Assembly (NCBI RefSeq): GCF_018362975.1 | Contig: NZ_CP074371.1 | Coordinates: forward strand, 3,224,001-3,288,000 | Source: Nocardia tengchongensis | GTDB taxonomy: Bacteria; Actinomycetota; Actinomycetes; Mycobacteriales; Mycobacteriaceae | Reading direction: 5' to 3' | Length of the DNA: 64,000 bases | Position numbers and translations under genes: made by a program | In this document: positions 17,685 to 27,125 of the stretch, piece by piece | Numbering within the stretch: the stretch's first letter is position 1 | Layout: each line of letters opens with the position of its first letter | Notes under the pieces: generated by a model | Told to the model about the DNA's origin: nothing | The model's input: only the letters and a program-made list of their open reading frames with translations | Databases searched by the model: none

Positions 17685-18666
17685 CGACGGCGTGGTAGTC
17701 GCGGGTGTTCGGGGCGAGGTTGATGGCGTGGCCGCTGTCGGGCAGCACGTACGTGCGCAGTCGCGTGGCCGGTGGGAAGAACGGGCTCTCGGTGGCCTGC
17801 AGGGTGGCGCTGTCGGCGCAGGCGGCGAAGCCCGCCCCGCAGACCATGCGGTCGTGGCTACCGTCCACGAGCAGCACCGGGGCGGTCATCAGGCTGGTCT
17901 CGCCGGGCAGGGTGGCCAGCAGGCCGTCGGGATACTCGGTGAGCGAGAAGGTTTCCTTGGTGGCCTCGTCCAGGGCGACCACCCGGGGGTCCGGATTCAG
18001 GCCGTAGAAGTCGGCGGCGCGCGCGCCGGGACGGGTGACCAGATAGGTGGAATCGTAACCGCGCCCGGCGAATCCGGGATCGTCGGCGGCCGGATAGTAG
18101 CTGCTGATGACACCGAGCACGTCGGGGACGCTGAGCACGTGCGAATAGCCGGTCAGCAGTACGCCGTCCACGTCGTGATGGCCGATGGCCTCCATGATCG
18201 ACGTACTCGAGGTCAGCGAGTGCCCGACGGTGACGACCTTGGCGAAGGGAGCGTTGCCCGCCAATCCGGCGCGCAGCGACTGCACCATGACGTGCAGGGC
18301 GTCGGCGGTGGCGGTGGCCGTCAGCGAGACACTGGGCGGCCGGCTGCTCGAGCCGTTGCCGAGCCGATCCGCCACCAGGGTCGCGTATCCGGCCTTGTTC
18401 ATGGCCTGCCGGAAATTGTAGGTGTCCGGCTCGTACGGGAAGTCCCAGTAGACATGGTTGTAGTTGGAGCCCGACATCAGGATCATGACCGCGGTGGCGG
18501 GCCCGTCGGGCAGGCACAGCGTCCCCGCCAGCGTGCCCTGTGACACCGGGAAGCTGACATCCTGGCAGGCGCCGGTTGTCGCGTTGTCGGCCTGGGCGAT
18601 GCCCGGGGTGAAGCACAGCAGCGTCGCGGCGGCGCTGACGGCCAGCGCCCGGAACTTGGTGTGCAC
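17653..18666 (-). CDS. Secreted alpha/beta hydrolase
   Basis: The 337-residue product has a clear signal peptide (MHTKFRALAV to about residue 26, ending in GIAQA). The hydrolase core shows the oxyanion strand VMILMSGSNYNH and the nucleophile Ser150 in VGHSLTSST. This elbow is G-x-S-x-T rather than G-x-S-x-G. A C-terminal His lies in LPDSGHAINLAP. An acid residue is likely in VLLVDGSHDRMV. Two Cys pairs (CQDV/CLPDG and CGAGFAAC) fit an extracytoplasmic location with disulfides. The substrate is unknown, probably an ester or lipid. Confidence 0.8.
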   Translation of the reverse strand: MHTKFRALAVSAAATLLCFTPGIAQADNATTGACQDVSFPVSQGTLAGTLCLPDGPATAVMILMSGSNYNHVYWDFPYEPDTYNFRQAMNKAGYATLVADRLGNGSSSRPPSVSLTATATADALHVMVQSLRAGLAGNAPFAKVVTVGHSLTSSTSIMEAIGHHDVDGVLLTGYSHVLSVPDVLGVISSYYPAADDPGFAGRGYDSTYLVTRPGARAADFYGLNPDPRVVALDEATKETFSLTEYPDGLLATLPGETSLMTAPVLLVDGSHDRMVCGAGFAACADSATLQATESPFFPPATRLRTYVLPDSGHAINLAPNTRDYHAVVIDWMKSVVG

Positions 18667-18705
18667 GTGAGGACTTCCCTTCCAGCGAGCGGGATGGGCT
18701 GCGGC

Positions 18706-19511
18706 TCAGTTCTTTCGGCCGATACCGCAGAGGACGACGAGGCTGGTCGGGCTCAGGTTGCCTGCGAGCCACTCGTTGGCGGGGACCAGACCCGGGGGCA
18801 GCAGCTCCAAGCCGTCGAAGAACTCCCGCACCCGTTCCGGCGGGCGGAAATCGGGCTGCGAGGGGCTGTTCGTGGCATGGACGGAGGCCGCGTTCTTGAA
18901 GAACGGGTGGGTGTTGATGGAGGCGTGCTGGATGACGAGCAGGCTGCCGGGCGCCATGGCCGCTCGCAGGCGGGCCACCGCGTCGAACGGCTGCTCGTCG
19001 TCCATGACGAAATGCAGGACGCCGACGATCAGGATGGCTACCGGCTGCGAGAAGTCGATTCCGGCTTCACTACTGGCCAATTCGAGAACTTTGTCTGGTT
19101 CGCGGATGTCGGCGAGGATCGGCGTCACCCCCGGCGCACCGGTCAGCAACGCATTGCTGTGGGCGTACACCACGGGATCGAAATCGATGGACGCGACGAT
19201 CGCGGTCGGCTCGATCGCCTGCGCCACCTCGTGCACGTTCGGCGAGATCGGAATGCCCGCGCCGATATCCACGAACTGGCGGATGCCCGCTTCGGCCGCG
19301 AGGCCGACGGCTTGCAGCAGGAAGCGCCGGCTGTGCCAGGCGGTCACCTTGTATCGGGCGCGACCTCGAGCATTCGATCGCCGTACGCGCGGTCGGCGTC
19401 GTAATTGTCCTTGCCGCCGAGCATGTAGTTGTACACCCGAGCGGGGTTGGGCCGGAACGGATCCACGCCAACCGGAGCTCGATTGTGCTCAGACACCACC
19501 TCCCTCGACAT
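18706..19511 (-). pseudogene. S-adenosyl methyltransferase (DUF574/PF04672), frameshifted
   Basis: The N-terminal part from ATG 19511 reads [20 protein letters not shown], the family signature, but hits a stop after EVAPDTR. The rest continues in another frame as [14 protein letters not shown], then FVDIGAGIP (SAM-binding loop) and [14 protein letters not shown], to the stop at 18706. Adding one G at 19347-19348 restores a single 268-residue protein of normal length and order. The family is abundant in actinobacteria and is thought to be small-molecule methyltransferases. It diverges from hutH. An assembly indel is the likely cause. Confidence 0.8.
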
Positions 19512-19580
19512 CCAGGCCGATGGTAACAATCGGCGGCGCGCCCCAGAGGGAAACGCGCAGCTTAGCGGCAACCCGACAGA

Positions 19581-21134
19581 ATGATGCCCATGACGCGAAT
19601 CGGAACCGAGCGGGTACCGGTGGGAGCGGGACCCCTGACACGGGCGGCGGTGGTGGCGGTGGCCCGCCACCACGCCTGGGTGGACGTGGACGCGGCGGCG
19701 CTGGCGGCGCTGGCCCGGACGCGCCGCGAGATCGACGACCTCGCGCACAGCGATCGGCCGGTGTACGGCGTGTCCACCGGATTCGGGGCGCTGGCGCTGC
19801 GGCACATACCCCCGGATCGGCGAATCGACCTGCAGCGCTCGCTGATTCGCTCGCACGCCGCCGGCGCCGGCGCGGCCGTCGAACCCGAAGTGGTGCGGGC
19901 CATGATGCTGTTGCGGCTGCGCACCCTGCTGTCCGGGCACACCGGGGTGCGGCCCGAGACCGCTCGTGCGCTGGCCGCCCTGCTGGACAGCGGACTGATT
20001 CCGGTGGTGCCGGAATACGGTTCACTGGGCTGCTCGGGCGATCTGGCCCCGCTCGCGGCGGTGGCGCTGGCGCTGATGGGCGAGGGCTCGGTCCTCGGCC
20101 CGCACGGCCCGCGCCCCATCGCGCCCGCGCTGGCCGAACACGGGCTGACCCCGATCACGTTGGCGGAGAAGGAAGGCCTGGCACTCACCAACGGCACCGA
20201 CGGCATGCTCGGCATGCTGGTGCTCGCCGCCGCGGACCTGCGCCGGCTGCTCGACCTGGCCGACCTGACCGCCGCCATGAGCGTGGAGGCGCTGCTCGGC
20301 ACCGACCGGGTCTTCGCCGCGGACCTGCAACGCCTGCGGCCGCATCCCGGGCAGGCGGTGTCGGCGGCGCACATGCGGGCCGCGCTGGCCGGATCGGAGA
20401 TCGTTGCCAGCCACCGCAGCGAGGACTGCCCGCGGGTGCAGGACGCCTACTCGCTGCGCTGCGCGCCGCAGGTGCACGGCGCGGCCCGCGACACCCTCAC
20501 CCACGCCGAGACCGTCGCCGACCGCGAATTGGCTTCCGCCATAGACAATCCCGTCGTGCTGGCCGACGGACGGGTGGAGTCCAACGGCAACTTCCACGGC
20601 GCACCGGTGGGCTATGTGCTCGACTTCCTGGCCATCGCCGCCGCCGACGTGGCCGGGATCGCCGAGCGGCGCACCGACCGGATGCTGGACGTGCACCGCT
20701 CCCACGGGCTGCCCGCGTTCCTGGCCGCGGACCCCGGAGTCGACTCCGGCTACATGATCGCGCAGTACACGCAGGCCGGGGTCGTGTCGGACCTGAAGCG
20801 GTGCGCGGTGCCAGCCTCGGTGGATTCCATTCCCTCCAGCGCCATGCAGGAGGACCACGTGTCCATGGGCTGGACGGCGGGCCGCAAACTGCGGCGCGCG
20901 ATCGACGGGCTGACGACGGTGCTCGTCATCGAACTGCTCACCGCCGCAAGGGCATTGGACTTCCGTGCGCCGCTGCGGCCCGCGCCGGTGACCGCGGAGC
21001 TGCGGGACCTGGTCCGCACCCGGGTGCCCGGACCCGGGCCCGACCGCCACCTCGCCCCCGACATCGCCGCGGTCACCGAACTGGTCGGCTCCGGCGCGAT
21101 GGATCACCTGCTCGGGCAAGGGGTTTCGGCATGA
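19581..21134 (+). CDS. hutH: Histidine ammonia-lyase
   Basis: The 517-residue length matches the family. The enzyme removes ammonia from L-histidine to give urocanate, the first step of histidine breakdown. Active-site features are [11 protein letters not shown] (residues 61-71, with the catalytic Tyr) and the MIO-forming tripeptide at residues 151-153 within [13 protein letters not shown]. Here it is Cys-Ser-Gly instead of the textbook Ala-Ser-Gly. Other conserved parts are [15 protein letters not shown] and [18 protein letters not shown]. The stop overlaps the hutU start by four bases (ATGA). The regulator and the later hut genes are not in the window. Confidence 0.95.
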   Translation: MMPMTRIGTERVPVGAGPLTRAAVVAVARHHAWVDVDAAALAALARTRREIDDLAHSDRPVYGVSTGFGALALRHIPPDRRIDLQRSLIRSHAAGAGAAVEPEVVRAMMLLRLRTLLSGHTGVRPETARALAALLDSGLIPVVPEYGSLGCSGDLAPLAAVALALMGEGSVLGPHGPRPIAPALAEHGLTPITLAEKEGLALTNGTDGMLGMLVLAAADLRRLLDLADLTAAMSVEALLGTDRVFAADLQRLRPHPGQAVSAAHMRAALAGSEIVASHRSEDCPRVQDAYSLRCAPQVHGAARDTLTHAETVADRELASAIDNPVVLADGRVESNGNFHGAPVGYVLDFLAIAAADVAGIAERRTDRMLDVHRSHGLPAFLAADPGVDSGYMIAQYTQAGVVSDLKRCAVPASVDSIPSSAMQEDHVSMGWTAGRKLRRAIDGLTTVLVIELLTAARALDFRAPLRPAPVTAELRDLVRTRVPGPGPDRHLAPDIAAVTELVGSGAMDHLLGQGVSA

Positions 21135-22780
21135 CCAGGACCGTCCGCGCCGCCCGCGGCAGCACGCTCACCGCCCGTAGCTGGCAGACCGAGGCGGCCT
21201 GGCGCATGCTGCACAACAACCTGGACCCCGAGGTGGCCGAGCGGCCGCAGGACCTGGTCGTCTACGGCGGCACCGGCAAGGCCGCCCGCGACTGGCCCTG
21301 CTTCGACGCCATCGCCCGCACCCTGCTCGACCTGCGCGAGGACGAGACGCTACTGGTGCAATCCGGCAAACCCGTCGGCGTCCTGCGCACCCACGAATGG
21401 GCGCCCCGGGTACTCATCGCCAACTCGAATCTGGTTCCGGACTGGGCGAACTGGCCGGAATTCCGGCGGCTGGAGGCGGCCGGGCTGACCATGTACGGGC
21501 AGATGACCGCGGGCTCCTGGATCTACATCGGCACCCAGGGCATCCTCCAGGGCACCTACGAGACCTTCGCGGCGGTGGCCGCCAAGCGATTCGGCGGCAC
21601 CCTCGCCGGAACCCTCACCCTGACCGCCGGTCTGGGCGGTATGGGCGGCGCGCAACCGCTGGCCGTGACCATGAACGGCGGGGTGGCGCTGTGCGTCGAA
21701 TGCGATCCGCGCCATGCCCGGCGCCGCCTGCAGACCCGCTACCTCGACGAGATCGCCGACGATATCGACGATGCCGTGACCCGGGTGCTCGCCGCCAAGG
21801 CCGCGCGGCGGCCGCTGTCGGTGGGACTCATCGGCAATGCCGCCGAGGTGGTGCCCGAACTGCTGCGCCGGGAGATCCCGGTGGACATCGTCACCGACCA
21901 GACCTCGGCCCACGACCCGCTCACCTACCTGCCGATCGGCATCGCGCTCGAGGACTGGGACGACTACGCGGGGCGCAAGCCCGACGAATTCACCCGCCGC
22001 GCCCGCGAATCCATGGCCTTGCACGTCGGTGCCATGGTCGGCTTCCTGGATCGGGGCGCGGAGGTCTTCGACTACGGCAACTCGATTCGCGGCGAGGCGA
22101 AGCTGGCCGGATACGAGCGGGCCTTCGACTTCCCCGGCTTCGTGCCCGCCTACATCCGCCCCCTCTTCTGTGAGGGCAAGGGACCCTTCCGCTGGGTCGC
22201 GCTCTCGGGCGATCCGGCCGATATCGCCGCCACCGACCGGGCCGTCCTGGACCTGTTCCCGGAACAGGAATCGCTGGCCCGCTGGATCCGGCTGGCCCGC
22301 GACCGGGTCGCGTTCCAGGGCCTGCCCGCCCGCATCTGCTGGCTCGGCTACGGCGAACGCCAGGCCGCCGGACTGCGCTTCAACGAGCTGGTCGCCCGGG
22401 GCGAGGTGAGCGCGCCGTTGGTGATCGGCCGCGACCACCTCGACTGCGGCTCGGTCGCCTCGCCCTACCGCGAAACCGAGGCCATGGCCGACGGGTCCGA
22501 CGCCATCGCCGACTGGCCCCTGCTCAACGCACTGGTCAACACCGCCTCCGGGGCGACCTGGGTGTCCATCCACCACGGTGGCGGCGTCGGTATGGGGCGC
22601 TCCATCCACGCCGGGCAGGTCACCGTCGCCGACGGGACGCCGCTGGCCGCGCAGAAGCTGGAGCGGGTGCTCACCAACGACCCGGCCATGGGCGTCATCC
22701 GCCACGTGGACGCCGGATATCCGCGCGCCGAGCAGGTCGCCGGCGAGCAGGGCATCCGGATTCCGATGGGGGAGGGGTGA
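21131..22780 (+). CDS. hutU: Urocanate hydratase
   Basis: The 549-residue product converts urocanate to imidazolone propionate with a bound NAD as electrophile. Family landmarks are [15 protein letters not shown] near the N terminus, the NAD-binding [13 protein letters not shown] at about residue 175, [12 protein letters not shown] in the middle, and the C-terminal [16 protein letters not shown]. Translation starts at an ATG that overlaps the hutH stop, so the two enzymes are made together. The gene ends just before a convergent lipase, with a possible stem-loop between them. Confidence 0.96.
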   Translation: MTRTVRAARGSTLTARSWQTEAAWRMLHNNLDPEVAERPQDLVVYGGTGKAARDWPCFDAIARTLLDLREDETLLVQSGKPVGVLRTHEWAPRVLIANSNLVPDWANWPEFRRLEAAGLTMYGQMTAGSWIYIGTQGILQGTYETFAAVAAKRFGGTLAGTLTLTAGLGGMGGAQPLAVTMNGGVALCVECDPRHARRRLQTRYLDEIADDIDDAVTRVLAAKAARRPLSVGLIGNAAEVVPELLRREIPVDIVTDQTSAHDPLTYLPIGIALEDWDDYAGRKPDEFTRRARESMALHVGAMVGFLDRGAEVFDYGNSIRGEAKLAGYERAFDFPGFVPAYIRPLFCEGKGPFRWVALSGDPADIAATDRAVLDLFPEQESLARWIRLARDRVAFQGLPARICWLGYGERQAAGLRFNELVARGEVSAPLVIGRDHLDCGSVASPYRETEAMADGSDAIADWPLLNALVNTASGATWVSIHHGGGVGMGRSIHAGQVTVADGTPLAAQKLERVLTNDPAMGVIRHVDAGYPRAEQVAGEQGIRIPMGEG

Positions 22781-22806
22781 ACCGACCGTCCGGTCGCACG
22801 GTTCAG
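22778..22806. terminator. Possible stem-loop between convergent hutU and lipase genes
   Basis: TGAACCG at 22778-22784 pairs with CGGTTCA at 22800-22806, and the loop contains a small inner ACCG/CGGT pairing. It includes the hutU stop codon and has no T-run, so it is a weak terminator candidate. Confidence 0.35.
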
Positions 22807-23969
22807 GGCAGGTGGGTGCCGAGGAAGGTCAGCGCATCGGGCAGGGAGGCGAGGAACGCGCCGCTGTGATCCTGGCCGGGGTAGGCGGTGACGGTGACCT
22901 TGGACCACGGGTTGTGCGCCTGCAACCGGGGGCCGTAGGCGGGCGTGTCGGTCGGAGGCACGTCGATATCGGCGGTGCCGTAACCGATCTGGAGATCGGC
23001 CGGGACGAGATCCTCCTGGTAGGAGACCAGGGAGCGGATGGCGGACTCGAAGGTCGGCGTCGGGTTGTCGGGGTCGGCGACCAGCGCCGCGGGACGGCGG
23101 CCCTCCGCGTCGGCCACCAGGGCCGAAAGGCATTCGGTGGCAGCCTTTTCCACGTACTGCCGGCCGAAGTCGGAGAGGTACGGGGTGACGCTGCCCGGCT
23201 CGAGTTCCTCGAGCGCGGCCAGGTAGTAGCCCGCGTACCCGACCTGATTCGCGGAGCCGGTCGAGGTGCGGCGGAACATCTCGCGCAGGCTGGTCGCCGG
23301 ATCGGTGCGCAGGCCGGTGGCGATGACCCCGGTGAGTCCCGGTGTGGCGACCGGGTTCCGGGCCGAGAGGGCGGCGGCGCTCATGACCGCGTGCGCGCCC
23401 TCGGACTGGCCGATGAGCACCCAGTGCTGCGAGACCGGGACGGGCAGCCCGCGCAGGGTGGTGACCGCGTCGAGCAGGGAGCGGCCCTCGACGGTGGCGT
23501 TGTAGTAGCTGAACCTGCCGCCGGTGCCGAGGCCTTGATAGTCGGGAGCGAGCACCGCATAGCCGTGCTCGAGAATCGCGTTGAAATAGGTGCGATTCCG
23601 CTCCGACTGCGGCCGGTGTGACGGCGCGCAGTCATTGCCGATTCCGACCGTGCCGTGCGCCCACACCACCAGCGGCCAGCCACCCGCGGGCGGCGAACCC
23701 GGCGGCAGATACAGCGCGGCGCTCGCCGGGGCCCGGTTGTCCCGCTGATCGACGGTCGAGTACGTGAAGCCCACGGAGATCGCGGCCTGGTCGAAAGACC
23801 ATGCGCGGTCGAGCAATTCGATACCGGAGAGCCGTCCGAGGTCAGCGCTGTCGGCCACCGCCGGTGCGGCCGTCGCGGTGAGGGCGGCGCACGCGCCCAG
23901 CGCGCCCGCGGCCAGTGCCGCCCGCCGGACCGCGACCGCGAACCTGCGACGAATCGGCATGGCCATCAC
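22803..23969 (-). CDS. Secretory lipase (LIP family, PF03583-like)
   Basis: The 388-residue product has a long signal peptide (RRRFAVAVRRAALAAG, ending near AAPAVAD). The fold is an alpha/beta hydrolase with the oxyanion strand LVVWAHGTVGIG, nucleophile Ser189 in LIGQSEGAHAV and a C-terminal catalytic His in PGQDHSGAF. Members cleave triacylglycerols and other esters outside the cell and are numerous in Nocardia and mycobacteria. ATG 23969 is used; ATG 23960 is possible. It converges on hutU. Confidence 0.87.
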   Translation of the reverse strand: MMAMPIRRRFAVAVRRAALAAGALGACAALTATAAPAVADSADLGRLSGIELLDRAWSFDQAAISVGFTYSTVDQRDNRAPASAALYLPPGSPPAGGWPLVVWAHGTVGIGNDCAPSHRPQSERNRTYFNAILEHGYAVLAPDYQGLGTGGRFSYYNATVEGRSLLDAVTTLRGLPVPVSQHWVLIGQSEGAHAVMSAAALSARNPVATPGLTGVIATGLRTDPATSLREMFRRTSTGSANQVGYAGYYLAALEELEPGSVTPYLSDFGRQYVEKAATECLSALVADAEGRRPAALVADPDNPTPTFESAIRSLVSYQEDLVPADLQIGYGTADIDVPPTDTPAYGPRLQAHNPWSKVTVTAYPGQDHSGAFLASLPDALTFLGTHLP

Positions 23970-24032
23970 TCCCTTTCGGTGTCACGACGACCCGACCATA
24001 CCGCTCGGCCGACCCGCAGGACGGGAGCTTGC

Positions 24033-24479
24033 TCACGAATCCTGTTCGTGCGCCTGCGCCACCAGATCGAAGAACACCCAGACGCCGCCCTTCTGGTACG
24101 AATCCGGCGACTCGGATCCGCCGAGGAAGGGGTACGGCGTGGCGATGTACACCTCGTCCGGGTCCAGCGGACCCAGCCGCCGCCGGATCTCGGCGACATG
24201 CCCCGGCTGCAGCACGTAGGTGATGACGTTCGGGTCGAACAACACCTGGCTGACGAATTCGGTGACCTCGGTGAAAACCCCGTAGTCCTTGACGCCGGGA
24301 CTGTACGGGTCGAAGATGCCGTACTCGCCGGTGCGGCTGCTCAGCAGGAACGCGTATCCCAGATCCGAGTAGCCGACCACGGTGTCGTACGGCGGGAACT
24401 GCTCGGCCCACGCCGGCATCACCCGGTCCATACGCAGGTCGCCGATGAGACGGAAGGGAACGCTGGTCACCGCGCCCAT
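24033..24479 (-). CDS. DUF1851/Tdi1-C-like domain protein (possible immunity-type protein)
   Basis: The 148-residue cytosolic protein shows the pattern YAFLLSSRTGEYGIFDPYS, then VFTEVTEFVSQVLFDPNV. The C-terminal motif LGPLDPDEVYIATPYPFLGG is followed by SESPDSYQKG. This arrangement matches the C-terminal domain of Tdi1-like immunity proteins and DUF1851 in my recollection of the family. Such domains often neutralise polymorphic toxins or act as adaptors. No toxin gene is adjacent. It diverges from the cyclase-family gene at 24580. The family assignment is moderate and the function uncertain. Confidence 0.6.
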   Translation of the reverse strand: MGAVTSVPFRLIGDLRMDRVMPAWAEQFPPYDTVVGYSDLGYAFLLSSRTGEYGIFDPYSPGVKDYGVFTEVTEFVSQVLFDPNVITYVLQPGHVAEIRRRLGPLDPDEVYIATPYPFLGGSESPDSYQKGGVWVFFDLVAQAHEQDS

Positions 24480-24579
24480 CCAACCAGAGCGGCCCGGACG
24501 CCCATTCGACGGACGCCGCCTCGACAGGTTCCGCCGCAGCGGGTAGACATCGAGCGACCCGTCGAAGTGGAGGAGTCCG

Positions 24580-25563
24580 GTGACCGAAGAATGGCGCAAA
24601 GCCGGTGAGCGCGTGCGGAACTGGGGGCGCTGGGGCGAAGAAGACCAGCTCGGAGCGCTGAACCACCTCACCCCCGAGCGCATCGCCTACGCGGCGACCC
24701 GGGCCCGCCAGGGCCGCACCATTCAGCTCGGCATCCCGATCGACGCGTACGGGCCGCAGGGCTCGAGCGGCTATCGGCGCAACCCCATCCACCTGATGTC
24801 GCTCGACGGCGGCGACGCGGAGCTCGCGGGATTTCTCGAAGACTGGGGCGGCCCCACCGAGGCGCAGGTCGCCGGGCTGTACAGGCACGGCCCGATGCGG
24901 TTCAACGACGACTACATCATGATGCCGCTGCAATCCTCGACCCAGTGGGACGCGCTCTCGCACGTGTACTACGACGGGCTGCTCTACAACGGCTACCCGG
25001 CCGCGTCGGTCACCAGCTTCGGCGCGACCCGGCTGGGGATCGAGCGGATCGCCGAGCACGGTGGCGTGGTCGGCCGCGGCGTGCTGCTGGACGTGGCCCG
25101 GCACCGTGGGGTGGATCGGCTCGAACCGGCGAGCGTGATCAGCCCGCAGGAGCTGGACGCCGTGGCCGCGGCCCAGGGCGTGGACCTGCGGCCCGGTGAC
25201 ATCCTGGTGGTGCGCACCGGCTGGTGGACCCGCTTCCTCGAAACGCGCCGGCACGGCGAATGGTTCGCCGGCAGTCCCGGATTGAGCTGGCGCTGCGCGC
25301 AATGGCTGCACGAGCACGATATCGCCGCCGTCGCCGCGGACAACCCGGCCGTGGAGGTGATCCGCCCGGAGGACGGGGTGATGATGCCGTTGCACATGCT
25401 CGCGCTGCGCGACATGGGCATGCCGCTCGGTGAGATCTGGGACCTGGAAGCGCTGTCTCGCGATTGTGCCGAGGACGGCGTGTACGACTTCCTGCTGTGC
25501 GCGCCCGCGCTGCGGATTCCGGGCGCGGTGGGGACGCCGATCAGCCCGATCGCCATCAAATAG
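24580..25563 (+). CDS. Cyclase family protein (kynurenine formamidase-like metal-dependent hydrolase)
   Basis: The 327-residue product matches the PF04199 fold. The start RVRNWGRWGEEDQLGALNHLTPE is typical. The metal-binding element is seen as STQWDALSHVYYDG, where the classical HxGTHxDxPxH is reduced to T-x-x-D-x-x-x-H. GDILVVRTGWW and AADNPAVEVI complete the active-site side. Members hydrolyse amides or lactones with Zn or Mn. The GTG start at 24580 follows a good GGAGGAG site. The loss of several His ligands is common in this long-chain subgroup. The substrate is unknown. Confidence 0.82.
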   Translation: MTEEWRKAGERVRNWGRWGEEDQLGALNHLTPERIAYAATRARQGRTIQLGIPIDAYGPQGSSGYRRNPIHLMSLDGGDAELAGFLEDWGGPTEAQVAGLYRHGPMRFNDDYIMMPLQSSTQWDALSHVYYDGLLYNGYPAASVTSFGATRLGIERIAEHGGVVGRGVLLDVARHRGVDRLEPASVISPQELDAVAAAQGVDLRPGDILVVRTGWWTRFLETRRHGEWFAGSPGLSWRCAQWLHEHDIAAVAADNPAVEVIRPEDGVMMPLHMLALRDMGMPLGEIWDLEALSRDCAEDGVYDFLLCAPALRIPGAVGTPISPIAIK

Positions 25564-25677
25564 ACGGTCCCGGAGCGTCTTTCGCCGCCGGAGCCGCCGG
25601 ATCGTGCCCGTTGGTTTGTTTTGCCTCGTCGGTATGGGCCCCAAACACGGTCCGGGCCGGTAGATTCGGCAACGCTC

Positions 25678-26529
25678 ATGGTCGAATGCGGACAACCCAG
25701 TCGAACGCCGCGGTACGCGCCGAGGGCCGGTGCACCCACCGGTCTCGAACTGCTGGACTTCGACCGACTACGCGGCATGCCGGTCGCGGCGGGCCGGGAA
25801 ATGATTCGCGGCGACTTCCACGTCCTGGCCCGCTGCACCGCGGGCAGCGGGCGGCTCACCGTCGACTTCACCGAACACGACCTCACCGCCGACACCATCG
25901 CCTGGATCCACCCGGGCTGGACCCACCGCTGGGACGACATCGCCGACCTGAAGGGCGATCTCGTCCTGGTCCGCTCCGACCTCGTGCCCACCGCGGCCCT
26001 CGGCCGGCTCCCGTCGACACCCCCGATCGTGCCCGCGAACACCTTGACCGACACCGCCTTCGACCACCTGGCCGGGGAGTACGCCGCCGATCGGCCGGAC
26101 CCCGCGGTCCTCGGCCACCTCCTGGGCGCGATGACGCTCCGGCTGGCCGCGGCCCTGCCCGCGGTGCCCGGATGCACCGATCTCTTCGGCCGCTTCGCCC
26201 GCCTCGTCGAGCGCTACCACGCCGAAACCCGCGAAGTCTCCTGGTACGCGGCACAACTCGGCTGCTCCCCGCGCACCCTCTCGCGCGCCGTGCACACCGC
26301 CACCGCCGCCACCGCCAAGCAGTACGTGAACGCCCGCGTCATCCTCGAAGCGAAACGACTACTGGCGCACGGGGCCGCCACCACCGCCGACTGCGCCCGC
26401 CGCCTCGGCTTCGACGACCCGGCCAACTTCACCAAGTTCTTCCGCACTCACACCGCGACCACACCCACCGGCTTCCGCCTCGAGGTCACCCCACGCGGTA
26501 ACCCCGGCGGCACGCCCGTGAATGCGTGA
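25678..26529 (+). CDS. AraC family transcriptional regulator
   Basis: The 283-residue product has an N-terminal cupin-like sensing domain (RGDFHVLARCTAGSGRLTVDF). The C-terminal AraC DNA-binding domain has helices near VSWYAAQLGCSPRTLSRAVH and ATTADCARRLGFDDPANFTKFF, and ends in the canonical TPTGFR. ATG 25678 is chosen; an in-frame TTG at 25621 would add an unconserved leader. It follows the cyclase gene by 114 bases on the same strand and may regulate it. Confidence 0.85.
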   Translation: MVECGQPSRTPRYAPRAGAPTGLELLDFDRLRGMPVAAGREMIRGDFHVLARCTAGSGRLTVDFTEHDLTADTIAWIHPGWTHRWDDIADLKGDLVLVRSDLVPTAALGRLPSTPPIVPANTLTDTAFDHLAGEYAADRPDPAVLGHLLGAMTLRLAAALPAVPGCTDLFGRFARLVERYHAETREVSWYAAQLGCSPRTLSRAVHTATAATAKQYVNARVILEAKRLLAHGAATTADCARRLGFDDPANFTKFFRTHTATTPTGFRLEVTPRGNPGGTPVNA

Positions 26530-26553
26530 CGCCGAGGTGGACCGCCACGGCCG

Positions 26554-26921
26554 TCAGGTCGTCGGCGCCGGCGCCGGCTGCCAGCACCCCAGCGGAGGTC
26601 CGGGCGGGGTGAGCAGGGTCCAGCCGATGATCGCGCCGATGCCGGCGCCGATCAGCGCACCGGGCAGGGCGCTGCCGCTGCCACCGATGACGCCGCCGAT
26701 GAGCGCGCCGAGGATGGCATTGCACTGACGTATCGTGTCCAGGTCGTCCACGGGCTGCGCGCCCGTATCGGCGGCCGGTGGCGGGGGGGATAGTTCGTCG
26801 ACCTGGACCGCGATACCCGGTCCGGGATCGGCCTGTGCGGGGTCGGCAGCTGCCGTGCCGACCGTGATCACCGTTGCTCCCACTGCGAGACGGCGGCTGC
26901 GGTAAATCGCCCGATTCTCAT
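26554..26921 (-). pseudogene. Small exported glycine-zipper protein, signal peptide frameshifted
   Basis: The mature part has a Pro-rich linker and a C-terminal glycine-zipper segment (ILGALIGGVIGG, ALIGAGIGAIIGW), suggesting membrane or cell-wall association. In the main frame the only start is GTG 26883, which lacks a ribosome-binding site. A strong GAAGGAG followed by ATG 26921 lies upstream, but its frame stops after 17 codons. Inserting one base near 26886 fuses them into MRIGRFTAAAVSAVGATVI and onward, a perfect signal peptide. The gene is therefore probably intact in the organism with an indel in this sequence. The function is unknown. Confidence 0.65.
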
Positions 26922-27071
26922 CGCTCCTTCTTCCGTGCTGGAGAAGTGCATTTCGAATTCAATTCGGCAACCTGGTCGCTGGATTATGCGTACCGGACAG
27001 GGGTTCGTGGCAGGTCGTTTCCGGATTATTGTGATCACCGGGAAATTGGGCCGTGACGGTTCCCGAACATG

Positions 27072-27105
27072 GAAAAGAGCCGCCGGCGACTGCGCCTGCG
27101 GCTCT
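27072..27105 (-). terminator. Intrinsic terminator for the leftward gene at 27126
   Basis: AGAGCCGC (27076-27083) pairs with GCGGCTCT (27098-27105). After one mismatch, GGCG pairs with CGCC around an ACTG loop. On the minus strand the hairpin is followed by TTTTCC. It lies 20 bases past the stop of the 27126-27914 gene. Confidence 0.85.
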
Positions 27106-27125
27106 GGGAAATTCGGTATGCATGG

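Noticed and set aside
18758..21130. A long plus-strand open frame running from the methyltransferase into hutU
   Set aside because: The part before 21131 lacks any motif and overlaps hutH in another frame. hutU starts at 21131 by overlap and homology.
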